DNA of 64,000 nucleotides. Source: Bacillus sp. SD088 (GTDB lineage: Bacteria; Bacillota; Bacilli; Bacillales; Bacillaceae_C). Of this stretch, positions 7,416 through 15,024 are shown one piece after another. Location of the stretch: contig NZ_JADIJK010000020.1 in assembly GCF_017355205.1 (NCBI RefSeq), positions 1-64,000 on the forward strand, in the 5' to 3' direction. Position numbers and translations under genes: made by a program. Under the pieces are notes generated by a model. The model saw only the letters and a list, made by a program, of their open reading frames with translations, was not told where the DNA came from and searched no databases. Every line of letters begins with the position of its first letter. Within the stretch, counting starts at the first letter, position 1.

Positions 7416-8251
7416 ATCGTCCAACAAAGTCCCATTGAACCTTCCCCTAGGTGAGTGCCAATCACAGGACCAAAATAGCTAATGTTAAATTCAACTTGAG
7501 GATATTGCTTGGCTAATTCCTCTTTCCAGTCAAGGGCTTCATCCAAACGGTTCGCATGAATAATGGTAGCTTGCAGATTCTTCCCTTTTTTCACATCTTC
7601 ATCTAGTAAATCGACGATCCGTTTTAATGCTTTTTTACGTGTACGAATTTTTTCAAATGGAACAATCACTTTGTCTTGGAAGTGTAGGAGTGGTTTAATA
7701 CTGAGCAGACTTCCTATCATTGCTTGGGCACTGGACAATCTTCCGCCACGCTGAAGATGAGTAAGATTATCCACCATGAAATAAGCACGCATATTTTCTT
7801 TCATTTCATCTAATACAGGAAGAATTTCTTGAGGACCCTTTCCTTCCTTAGCCATCGTTGCGGCTTTAATCGCATAAAAGCCTTGCGCCATACAGCTAAG
7901 CTCAGAATCATAAGCATAAACCTTTGCACCAGCAATTAGATTACCTGCCGTAACAGCCCCTTGATACGTTCCACTTATACCACTGGAAAGATGAACACTA
8001 ATAATTGCGTCAAAATCTTTCGCAAGCTCAGTAAATAATGCTTCAAATTCCCCGATCGGTGGTTGGGTTGTTGTTGGAAGCTTGTCCCCGTATCTCACCT
8101 CGTCATAGAAATCTTTCACAGTGATATCGATCTCTTCTCGGTAAGATTCTCCCTTGATTACCACACTCAGTGGGATCATATGAATATCCAATGTTTCTCG
8201 AACCTGTTTTGGTATATATGAAGTACTATCTGTCACAATAGCTGTCTTCAT
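7409..8251 (-). CDS. degV: DegV family fatty-acid-binding protein
   Basis: DegV proteins bind a fatty acid and can present acyl chains to a fatty acid kinase for phospholipid synthesis. The first residues MKTAIVTDSTSYIP are the family signature, with PTTTQPPIGEFEALF near residue 75, SSGISGTYQGA, a RGGRLS motif and a C-terminal GPVIGTHLGEGSMG. The frame runs upstream to 8281, but GAGGT eight bases ahead of the ATG at 8251 and the family N-terminus fix the start (280 residues). The longer frame would begin inside the structured element at 8275-8413. It sits between comFA and degU as in B. subtilis. Confidence 0.93.
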   Translation of the reverse strand: MKTAIVTDSTSYIPKQVRETLDIHMIPLSVVIKGESYREEIDITVKDFYDEVRYGDKLPTTTQPPIGEFEALFTELAKDFDAIISVHLSSGISGTYQGAVTAGNLIAGAKVYAYDSELSCMAQGFYAIKAATMAKEGKGPQEILPVLDEMKENMRAYFMVDNLTHLQRGGRLSSAQAMIGSLLSIKPLLHFQDKVIVPFEKIRTRKKALKRIVDLLDEDVKKGKNLQATIIHANRLDEALDWKEELAKQYPQVEFNISYFGPVIGTHLGEGSMGLCWTIK

Positions 8252-8274
8252 TTCTATCAACCTCATTTTTTTAT

Positions 8275-8413
8275 CCCGCATTAACGGGGCAGTAATTCCC
8301 CCACCTTAAGACTCTAGAGAATACGGAGAAGCGTAGGTGGGGATACACTGTCCGAAAAAGCCCGAATCAGTAGGAGATTGAAGACCTCCGCACTGATTGA
8401 AGTTTCACTTTAT
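8275..8413 (+). mobile_element. TTTAT-flanked structured element B (IS200/IS605-type relic?)
   Basis: Begins with CCCGC directly after a TTTAT (8270-8274) and ends ...GAAGTTTCACTTTAT. Hairpins visible are CCCG-cattaa-CGGG, CCCCACCT...AGGTGGGG and a CAGT/GGAG...CTCC/ACTG arm. The element at 60866-60966 shares both ends (about 25 bases each) but is shorter inside. Sitting right after a short fixed target, ending in the same pentamer and having subterminal hairpins but no terminal inverted repeats is typical of Y1-transposase (IS200/IS605) elements and of their omega-RNA ends. No transposase or tnpB is present. It lies in the degV leader. Confidence 0.6.
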
Positions 8414-8540
8414 GTTACTTTCGCTTTCATCATTCTATCGGATAAACATCACTTTGAAAAGTCTAAATTAATAGGAACAACTACCTCAGTACATGAAAAT
8501 GGTGAATAAGGTTTTAAAATGACCCCTATTTAGAAAAATT
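8414..8540. other. Intergenic stretch between element B and repeat array 2
   Basis: About 130 bases upstream of degV, without a gene. A weak -10-like TAGAAT is visible on the minus strand but no convincing -35. Nothing else is recognised. Confidence 0.4.
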
Positions 8541-8760
8541 CCTTTGATGTGGATACCTATTTTAGCTGGCAGATACCCATTCTTTAATGGAGAAACCCAT
8601 TTAAGAGGATTGGTGCCCATTCTTCGGCGAAGATCCCCATTTCAGATAAATGATGCCCATTCTCGGACAGAGAAACCCATTCAAGAGGAATGATCCACAT
8701 TCTCGGACAGAGAAACCCATTCAAAGGGAATGATGCCCATTCTTTAACAGAGAAACCCAT
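8541..8760 (-). repeat. 20-bp tandem repeat array 2 (ATGGG family)
   Basis: Eleven contiguous 20-bp units with no spacer and no phase slip; on the minus strand most begin ATGGG. Two unit types alternate, ATGGGTTTCTCTGTCCGAGA and ATGGGCATCATTCCTCTTGA, giving a 40-bp higher-order period; outer units are more diverged. It lies just beyond the degU terminator. The reading frame through it (a 65-residue peptide with WASF/NGFL-like repeats) is a by-product of the repeat. Confidence 0.92.
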
Positions 8761-8784
8761 TTTAATAGGGAGCTGAATCAAGCC

Positions 8785-8825
8785 AAAAAAAGGAATCTGT
8801 TAAAAATTCAACAGATTCCTTTTTC
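8785..8825 (-). terminator. Intrinsic terminator of degSU
   Basis: AAAAAGGAATCTGT pairs with ACAGATTCCTTTTT around a 10-nt loop, with a T-run on the minus-strand side, directly after the degU stop. The symmetric A/T runs would also let it work from the other strand. Confidence 0.85.
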
Positions 8826-8827
8826 CG

Positions 8828-9508
8828 TTAACGAACTTCTACCCAGCCATTTTTAATTGCTGTAACAACAGCTTGAGTACGGTCGTTTACATTCATTTTT
8901 TGCAGGATATTACTAACATGATTTTTAACCGTCTTTTCACTTATGTAAAGTGTTTCTCCGATTGCACGGTTACTTTTTCCATCTGCAAGTAGTTGCAATA
9001 CTTCACATTCTCTGCTTGTCAGCAAATGAAGTGGTATTTGTACTTCTGGTTGTTGATAACCTTGACCATCATTTTGTTGGTTCGCAAGTCTGCGGTATTC
9101 GTTGACAAGCTTATGAGTGATTTTTGGATGGATATAGGATCCTCCATCCGCTACTACTTTCACAGCCTCAATCAATTCGTCTGAATCCATTTCCTTCAGC
9201 ATATAACCAGCTGCTCCAGTTTTTAGTGCATGTGTCACATAAGCTTCATCATCATGAATCGACAAAATCATCGCTTTTGTATCAGGATAGGATTCAATTA
9301 ATTGACGGGTAGCTTCAATACCATTTGTATCCTTCATATTAATGTCTAGTAGAACGACATCTGGATGGTGTTCCTCTACCAAGCCAATTACATCAGATCC
9401 ATCATCCCCTTCCGCTACAACTGAAAAGGATTTTTCAAATTCTAAGATTCGTTTAACTCCTTCACGAAACAATTGATGATCATCGATAATAATAATCTTT
9501 GTGGTCAT
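8828..9508 (-). CDS. degU: Response regulator DegU
   Basis: NarL/LuxR-family response regulator that controls exoenzymes, competence, motility and biofilm genes with DegS. 226 residues: the receiver domain starts [12 protein letters not shown] and carries phospho-acceptor D55 (VVLLDINM). A Gln-rich linker follows, then a LuxR-type HTH ([21 protein letters not shown] ... [16 protein letters not shown]). ATG at 9508 is chosen because GGGGGAG precedes it; the open frame runs 13 codons further up. It lies 43 bases after degS, with a sigma-D-like promoter in the gap. Confidence 0.97.
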   Translation of the reverse strand: MTTKIIIIDDHQLFREGVKRILEFEKSFSVVAEGDDGSDVIGLVEEHHPDVVLLDINMKDTNGIEATRQLIESYPDTKAMILSIHDDEAYVTHALKTGAAGYMLKEMDSDELIEAVKVVADGGSYIHPKITHKLVNEYRRLANQQNDGQGYQQPEVQIPLHLLTSRECEVLQLLADGKSNRAIGETLYISEKTVKNHVSNILQKMNVNDRTQAVVTAIKNGWVEVR

Positions 9509-9527
9509 TTTTTCTCCCCCTACATAT

Positions 9528-9554
9528 CTATCGGCAATATTTCTCAACTTTTTA
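9528..9554 (-). promoter_or_regulatory. Sigma-D-like promoter between degS and degU
   Basis: TAAA (beginning in the degS stop codon), exactly 15 bases, then GCCGATAG (7 of 8 to the SigD -10). It would allow degU transcription without degS in motile cells. Confidence 0.6.
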
Positions 9555-10694
9555 TTCCAATACGGGAACCTTTATATGGATCATTGTCCCTTTATCTGGA
9601 GCGGATTCAATCTTTAGCTCTCCATCTAGAATGGTAACACGCTCCTTCATTCCAATTAAACCAAATGATCCATCTTTATTAATAGCAGGATCAAAGCCTT
9701 TTCCATTATCCTTTATAACGGCAGATACTTGATCATTGCAAACTTGTAATTTCACTTTAATTTCTTTTGCTTCAGCATGTTTAAGTGCATTATTAAGGGA
9801 TTCTTGAATCAATCGAAACAAAGCTACCTCATACTTGGAGGGCAATCGTTTATCTTCTCCCAAATTAATAAATTGGATATAAACGGATGGATGATACTCA
9901 CCCATTGACGAAATATATTTTTCAAGTGTAGGAATTAATCCTAAATCATCCAAAGCCATCGGACGTAGATCATAGATAATCCTCCGCACTTCATAAATGG
10001 CATCCCGAATCATTTCTTTCAAGCTCCGAATTTCTTTAAATGCCTCATCAGGTCCTTGTTCAATATGTACTTTTTCTGCCAAATCAGACCGGATTAATAC
10101 ATTCGCTAATAGCTGTGCGGGCCCGTCATGGATCTCACGTGATATTCGCTTTCGTTCTTCCTCTTGTGCTTCAATAATTCGCAACCCAAAATCTTGCTTC
10201 ATTTTTGCATCTTCTAAAGCGATCCCAATATCTTTGATATCGCTAATAAGGTAATTAGAAATAACCGTAATCTGCGATACAAGTAATTCTGAACGATCAA
10301 TGGTTTCCTGTAATCCTAGTAATCTTCTTTCCAAATCATCTCGTCGCTGTCTTAGTTGCTTTTCTAATTGTTCGTTAACAATATACTGGGTCTGCAAATT
10401 ATTAGCAAATTCATATACCTTTCGGACCTGTTCTTCTGAATATGTTTTGAAATTGCGGCTTACCTCTGAAAGACGTTTCCTCGCAAATCTCGACTTTTCT
10501 TCAAGTTCATCACTTTCAGTAATCACTTGTCCGACTTTGGTTTTGATTTCTTTCAGTTCCGTAATAAGGGAATCATGTTCCTTTCGACACTGTTCGCCGA
10601 TTCGGAATATTTCATTTTTACTTTTGTCAACTGTGTCTATCATTTGTTCTACAATAAAATCCAGTGCTTTTACATCAAGTTTTCTTAGTGGCAT
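9552..10694 (-). CDS. degS: Cytoplasmic sensor histidine kinase DegS
   Basis: Soluble kinase/phosphatase of DegU. 380 residues (B. subtilis DegS is 385). The N-terminal sensor is a long coiled coil (about residues 10-165, e.g. [19 protein letters not shown]). Next comes the HisKA_3 dimerisation/phosphorylation helix with H189 in [17 protein letters not shown] and the [17 protein letters not shown] motif. It ends with a HATPase_c domain ([34 protein letters not shown]). There are no membrane helices. GGAGGG lies about 20 bases ahead of the ATG, further than usual, with GGGAAG closer by. Confidence 0.97.
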   Translation of the reverse strand: MPLRKLDVKALDFIVEQMIDTVDKSKNEIFRIGEQCRKEHDSLITELKEIKTKVGQVITESDELEEKSRFARKRLSEVSRNFKTYSEEQVRKVYEFANNLQTQYIVNEQLEKQLRQRRDDLERRLLGLQETIDRSELLVSQITVISNYLISDIKDIGIALEDAKMKQDFGLRIIEAQEEERKRISREIHDGPAQLLANVLIRSDLAEKVHIEQGPDEAFKEIRSLKEMIRDAIYEVRRIIYDLRPMALDDLGLIPTLEKYISSMGEYHPSVYIQFINLGEDKRLPSKYEVALFRLIQESLNNALKHAEAKEIKVKLQVCNDQVSAVIKDNGKGFDPAINKDGSFGLIGMKERVTILDGELKIESAPDKGTMIHIKVPVLE

Positions 10695-11129
10695 CTTCCC
10701 GCTGAAGGATACCCTCCTTTCTGGATAAAATTTATTTTACATGATTACGTAAATTCCAACTATTTTTAGAACGTAAATTTGCATAAAATCCATCTTAAAG
10801 GCTAATAAACGGTCACCCATTTCACGCCAAAAGACCTACATTAAAATGCTATAGACCTATAGATCAAGACATTAATTCTATCTATTTTTATTTGTAAATG
10901 GCGTCATCACTATTTCATTATTATAGCATGGAAATTTGATGTGAATATTAAGTTTAGCTTACAATTATTTCACTAAAGTGAGTACCATTGCTTCTGGCCT
11001 AGTTTATTCTACGAACAAGAAAGCGTAATTCAAAAGTCAAGAGCTTGTACCAAAGCCCCATGTTATCCTCAGTTTAACATGAAACTTGGCTAAAAAGACT
11101 GAGTGATTAGCATTGGTCATAATTGGCAT
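10695..11129. other. degS upstream region
   Basis: About 435 bases without a gene. On the minus strand it contains an extended -10 (TGCTATAAT, 10920-10928) and an imperfect TTTAC...GTAAA inverted repeat near 10737-10754 just ahead of degS. The leader between them has a CTATAG direct repeat. No small gene with a ribosome site was seen. Confidence 0.45.
10920..10928 (-). promoter_or_regulatory. Extended -10 element, possible degSU promoter
   Basis: TGCTATAAT on the minus strand, matching the TGnTATAAT extended -10, about 225 bases upstream of degS. No good -35 is seen. If used, the operon has a long untranslated leader. Confidence 0.4.
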
Positions 11130-11252
11130 AAGAAAAGCGCAAGCGCCTTGCTCAGCCCCGACAAGCAAATGTTCTGAGACAAGAAAAGTCCGGTTTTGAC
11201 TTTTATTGGCTCAGGTTATTTGACCTCGAGGGGCTAGGCGCTGGAGCTAGAT
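11130..11252. repeat. Bacillus-type dispersed repeat, copy 1
   Basis: Starts AAGAAAAGCGCAAGCGCC and ends GGCTAGGCGCTGGAGCTAGA, ends that are imperfect inverted repeats of each other. The core (GACAAGCAAATGTTC, GAAAAGTCCGGTTTTGA, TTATTGGCTCAGGTTATTT) recurs in copy 2. Such non-coding, hairpin-ended repeats are widespread in Bacillus intergenic regions. Confidence 0.8.
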
Positions 11253-11290
11253 CAAAACACTAGCCAAAATTTTATACTTTCTTATCTTTT

Positions 11291-11552
11291 AAGAAAAGCG
11301 CAAGCGCCTTGGTATAGGAAGAAAGGCTAAATTCGCGACGTCCTGGCGCTTCGTCTGCATTGGTACATCCTGTACATCGCAACACTGTTCTGCCCAACAT
11401 CCTATTGCCCTCCGACAAGCAAATGTTCCAAGTCAAGAAAAGTCCGGTTTTGAGTTTTATTGGCTCAGGTTATTTAGTGGAACATCGTCCTGAGGCAACG
11501 CCGATGGACTCGCATCCTGCGAGCCTCTCGGGGCTAGGCGCTGGAGCTAGAT
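11291..11552. repeat. Bacillus-type dispersed repeat, copy 2 (longer)
   Basis: Same ends and core as the copy at 11130, with about 140 extra bases in two blocks (GTCCTGGCGCTTCGTCTGC... and CGTCCTGAGGCAACGCCGATGG...). The flanking CAAAACACTAG(C/T)CAAAAT is also shared, so the two copies probably arose by duplication. A related fragment is seen at 61141-61310. Confidence 0.8.
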
Positions 11553-11593
11553 CCAAACACTAGTCAAAATCTCTTTCTAATCTTTTAAAAAGA

Positions 11594-11620
11594 GGCACCA
11601 GGTCCTTATGACCTGGTGCC
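11594..11620 (-). terminator. Terminator of the alpha-galactoside operon
   Basis: A perfect 11-bp stem (GGCACCAGGTC with its complement) around a 5-nt loop, followed on the minus strand by CTCTTTTT, 11 bases after the last permease gene. Confidence 0.92.
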
Positions 11621-11630
11621 ATTATATCTA

Positions 11631-12464
11631 TTAATCCTTCACCGCTCCCGCTGCGATCCCAGAAATAAACTGCCGGCTGACAAATAAAAACATAATGATT
11701 AATGGAAGCGTCGCTAAAAGTGTACCAGCCATCACCATTCCATAATCAGTATCATAAATTCCGTTTAATTGTGATAAGGTCACTTGTAAAGTATATTTCA
11801 CGGGATCATTCAGCACAATAAGCGGCCAGAGGTAATCATTCCATACGCCAATAAAAGAGAAGATACCTAGGAAAGCTAAGGCAGGCCTTAATATCGGTAA
11901 AGCAATATTCCAGTATAGTCTGAAATAATTGCAACCATCTAATCTGCCAGCATCAAGGAGACTATCATGAATGGATTCTTGCGAAAATTGTCTGATCCAG
12001 AAAATCCCAAAAGCATTGGCAATTCCAGGTACAATGAGGGCTTTATAAGTCCCTATCCAACCGATCTTTGAAATCAAAATGTAAGATGGAATAAAAGATA
12101 ATTGAGAAGGTATCATAAGAGTGATAAGTAGGAGGCCGAACAGCCAATTCTTTCCTGGAAAATCAAATTTCGCAAAAGTGAAGCCTGCTAGTGAGCAAAA
12201 GAAAAGAACACATAAGGCAGAGATCACAGTTACAAAGAGGGTGTTCAAAAAGGCTTGAAAAAAATTTACATTGTCTAGAACATTTCGTATATTTGTGATT
12301 AATTCTACTCCAAACACTAGTCTTGGTGGAAACCGTAAAATATCACTCGTTTGATTCGTTGCCATCACAGTCAACCAATAAAACGGAAAGATTGAAACGA
12401 AAACACCAATCATGAGTAAAAAGTGCAAACCCAGCGTTTTCAGGAGATTTTGCGTTTTATTCAC
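11631..12464 (-). CDS. Sugar ABC transporter permease (MalG/AmyC type)
   Basis: Inner-membrane permease of a CUT1-family carbohydrate importer, partner of the permease at 12485. 277 residues with six predicted helices and the EAA-loop signature SLLDAGRLDGCNYFRLYWNIALPILRPAL near residue 165, which docks the ATPase. No ATPase gene lies in this cluster; CUT1 systems in Bacillus commonly share MsmX, encoded elsewhere. It is the last gene of the operon, before the terminator at 11594. Confidence 0.93.
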   Translation of the reverse strand: MNKTQNLLKTLGLHFLLMIGVFVSIFPFYWLTVMATNQTSDILRFPPRLVFGVELITNIRNVLDNVNFFQAFLNTLFVTVISALCVLFFCSLAGFTFAKFDFPGKNWLFGLLLITLMIPSQLSFIPSYILISKIGWIGTYKALIVPGIANAFGIFWIRQFSQESIHDSLLDAGRLDGCNYFRLYWNIALPILRPALAFLGIFSFIGVWNDYLWPLIVLNDPVKYTLQVTLSQLNGIYDTDYGMVMAGTLLATLPLIIMFLFVSRQFISGIAAGAVKD

Positions 12465-12484
12465 GTCGGCACTCCTTTCTTATT

Positions 12485-13411
12485 TCACTTCGCTCCCGTT
12501 TTTTGAACGACCTGCCAATTAATCAGTGAAAATAAAGCAATAATGATAAACAAAGCCCAGGATACGACGGAAGCATAGCCGAATTGATGATCGACAAACC
12601 CTTGCTTATACATATATAACGTAATGGTAAGACCTGCGCCGCCAACTCCTCCAGAATTTCCAAGTAAAACCTGTGGCTCTGTAAATAATTGCATGGAACC
12701 AATCGTCGTCATTAAAACCGTAAATAAAATAATTGGTCGTAATAACGGAACCGTAATATAGAAAAATTGTTGAAAAATACTGGCTCCATCGATCTTAGCT
12801 GCTTCATAGAGATCATTTGGGATCGCTTGTAATCCCGCTAAATAAATAATGGCATTATATCCCGTCCACCTCCAGACGACCATAGATGCAATTACAAGCT
12901 TAATTAAGAAACTAGAATCCAGCCAGTTAACTGGTTCAAACCCAATTGTTGTGATTAAATAATTTAGTAAACCATAATGATTTCCAAATACCGATTTAAA
13001 AATAATCGTGACAGCCACGATAGAGGTTACATTGGTGACAAAATAGGCTGCACGATAAAAACCTTTCATTTTTATAAACGAAGCATTTAATAAAAAGGAG
13101 ATCACTAATGCACCAAAAAGCATCGGGATGGTCGAAATAAACCAAATAAGGAACGTATTAGTAACCGCCTGCCAAAAAAGATGATCGGTTATCAGGTATT
13201 TGAATTGCTGTAGTCCAACAAATTGCATTTCGCCAATACCATCCCATTTTTGAAAGGATAGATATAAAGAGAATAAGATGGGAAATAGACCAAAAATAAG
13301 AAACAGTAGATAAAAAGGAGAAATGAATAAATAAAGCACCTTTTTCTCATATATTTCTGCCCAAACACTTTTCTTAGATGTTTTTTCCATGTTCTGTTCA
13401 AGGCAATCCAT
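12485..13411 (-). CDS. Sugar ABC transporter permease (MalF/AmyD type)
   Basis: Second CUT1 permease. 308 residues, six helices, EAA loop near residue 220 (DLYEAAKIDGASIFQQFFYITVPLLRP). The open frame extends 25 codons upstream, but GGAGG in front of ATGGATTGCC at 13411 sets the start and the extra segment overlaps the intercistronic hairpin. Neighbours are the binding protein upstream and the second permease 20 bases downstream. Likely imports melibiose or raffinose-family sugars, judging by the GH4 gene. Confidence 0.93.
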   Translation of the reverse strand: MDCLEQNMEKTSKKSVWAEIYEKKVLYLFISPFYLLFLIFGLFPILFSLYLSFQKWDGIGEMQFVGLQQFKYLITDHLFWQAVTNTFLIWFISTIPMLFGALVISFLLNASFIKMKGFYRAAYFVTNVTSIVAVTIIFKSVFGNHYGLLNYLITTIGFEPVNWLDSSFLIKLVIASMVVWRWTGYNAIIYLAGLQAIPNDLYEAAKIDGASIFQQFFYITVPLLRPIILFTVLMTTIGSMQLFTEPQVLLGNSGGVGGAGLTITLYMYKQGFVDHQFGYASVVSWALFIIIALFSLINWQVVQKTGAK

Positions 13412-13456
13412 TTCAGCGCCTCCCTTATTCGTTAGCATAATAGCTAATGAGACAGA

Positions 13457-13483
13457 AGAGACGAGAACCTCATTCCCGTCTCT
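13457..13483 (-). promoter_or_regulatory. Intercistronic hairpin after the binding-protein gene
   Basis: AGAGACG pairs with CGTCTCT between the binding-protein stop and the first permease, with no U-run. Such hairpins usually protect the binding-protein mRNA and keep it in excess over the permeases. Confidence 0.6.
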
Positions 13484-13495
13484 CATTCTTCCAAG

Positions 13496-14743
13496 TTAGC
13501 GAGAAAGCTCTTTTTCCACCTGATCAAGAACCTCTTGCCATGCTTTATCAGGAACTTTCCCCTGTTTGGCAATATCGGTTAACGCATCACTAAAGAGCGT
13601 ATTGACACGCGAATAGTCAACCCCGAAATACATCGGTTTTACATGTTTAGCCGATTCTGAGAAAATTTGAGTGGTTTCTTGCCCTCCAAAGAATTCCTCG
13701 GTAGAAGTCATTCTTTCGTCTTCAAAAACACTTGGGGTGGAAGGGAATAAATCCATTTTCACATACGACTCTAATTGATTTTCAGGATTCATCATCCATT
13801 CAATTACCTTATAAGCCTCCTCTGGATGCTTAGAACTTTTAAGTATGCCAATAAAGGAGCCGCCTTGGTTTCCATCCCCACCAGGAGCTCTGGCTATTCT
13901 CCATTTACCAGCAGTATCAGGAGCCGCGTCTTTTAAAATATTTTTCACCCAAACTCCACCGATAAAAGAGGCTACTTGCCCATTATTCATGCTGGCGTTC
14001 CATTCTGGACCATCCACTTCTGTATTGGCACTCAAGCCTTTCTCGTTAATGCTAACCGCACGGTCCCACGCTTCCTTGATGGTTCCAGTATCACCAATAA
14101 ATTGATCATTTTCATCAAAATAACTGGTATCACTTTGACTAATTGATTGTGTGAACACACGGTTAATCGTATCGAACATTTTCACACCCGTTGCCGCTTC
14201 TAACTTCTCCCCTGCGGCAATATAATCATCCCATGTAGCAATTTCAGCGGAAACCTCCTCAGGATCGGTCGGTAAACCAGCCTCTGCAAAAAGATCCTCT
14301 CGGTAATATAAGGCAGTAGGTGCTGTATCCATCGGTAAAGCAATTAGATTTTCGCCATCAGGGGTTAACGCATAATTCCATTTCCATTCCAAGTAATCGC
14401 CCTGCACTTTATCCGCATCATAGTCTAATAGGTTGACGAACTTATCATGATTCGGAAGAAACTCGGTTACCCAGTCATTCAGAGCAACGATATCGGGTGC
14501 ACCTGTACTAGTAGTTAAAGAGGTTTGCAATTTCGTCTTGTATTCTCCACCATCAATTTTTTGCGCATTAATTTTTATATCGGGAAATTCCTCACTCACT
14601 CTTTTGATCAAATCATCATCAATGGAACGATTCCAATACCATACGTTTAAGGTCACTTTCTCATCCTTATCACCACCGCTGCAGCCAACCAGCATGAAGA
14701 CAAATAGTCCCAATAAGATTAATAAAAATGATCCCCTTTTCAT
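13496..14743 (-). CDS. Sugar-binding lipoprotein of ABC transporter
   Basis: Extracytoplasmic solute-binding protein of family 1. 415 residues beginning with a lipoprotein signal peptide (hydrophobic stretch, lipobox LVGC, Cys near residue 21), then a classic two-lobe fold (LNVWYWNRSIDDDLIKRVSEEFP, ALPMDTAPTALYYREDLFAEAGLP, GEWN/WGMN-like hinge). The ATG at 14743 has AGAGG eight bases ahead; an in-frame GTG lies three codons earlier. First gene of the binding protein-permease-permease unit, downstream of the GH4 gene. Substrate inferred, not seen. Confidence 0.9.
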   Translation of the reverse strand: MKRGSFLLILLGLFVFMLVGCSGGDKDEKVTLNVWYWNRSIDDDLIKRVSEEFPDIKINAQKIDGGEYKTKLQTSLTTSTGAPDIVALNDWVTEFLPNHDKFVNLLDYDADKVQGDYLEWKWNYALTPDGENLIALPMDTAPTALYYREDLFAEAGLPTDPEEVSAEIATWDDYIAAGEKLEAATGVKMFDTINRVFTQSISQSDTSYFDENDQFIGDTGTIKEAWDRAVSINEKGLSANTEVDGPEWNASMNNGQVASFIGGVWVKNILKDAAPDTAGKWRIARAPGGDGNQGGSFIGILKSSKHPEEAYKVIEWMMNPENQLESYVKMDLFPSTPSVFEDERMTSTEEFFGGQETTQIFSESAKHVKPMYFGVDYSRVNTLFSDALTDIAKQGKVPDKAWQEVLDQVEKELSR

Positions 14744-14857
14744 CCCATTCACCTCTTTTGTTATTTGAATTTATCCACTAGCTGCATTTCATAAATAACA
14801 GGATGCCTAACTGTGAGAGAGATTGCTTTCACTTCGAAAGTAGATCTATTTTAGAAT

Positions 14858-14888
14858 ATTGTATGAGTTTTCATTCAGAATATGTCAA
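14858..14888 (-). promoter_or_regulatory. Candidate promoter of the sugar-ABC operon
   Basis: A perfect TTGACA -35 and TACAAT -10 on the minus strand with an over-long 19-base spacer, about 115 bases before the binding-protein gene. The spacer suggests activator dependence, plausibly on the AraC protein encoded nearby. Confidence 0.4.
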
Positions 14889-14980
14889 AACTTGTCCATT
14901 GTTCTTGATTCAAATAAAGATAGCAAATTTTGTAGATTTTTAATCCATTAAGACATAACAAATAGAGAACTAGAAAGAGA

Positions 14981-15015
14981 AAACCAGCCCAATCCTCTTG
15001 CGAATCGGGCTGGTT
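14981..15015 (-). terminator. Terminator of the GH4 gene
   Basis: AACCAGCCC pairs with GGGCTGGTT around an imperfectly paired loop, followed by TTTTCTCTTT on the minus strand, 10 bases after the GH4 stop. Confidence 0.9.
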
Positions 15016-15024
15016 TCTCTCATT

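Noticed and set aside
8252-8281. N-terminal extension of DegV from the ATG at 8281
   Set aside because: It starts inside the inserted TTTAT-flanked element, lacks a ribosome site and is absent from the family; ATG at 8251 has GAGGT.
8414-8540. cre-like TGAAAGCGAAAGTA upstream of degV
   Set aside because: Only about 11 of 14 to consensus and no carbohydrate context.
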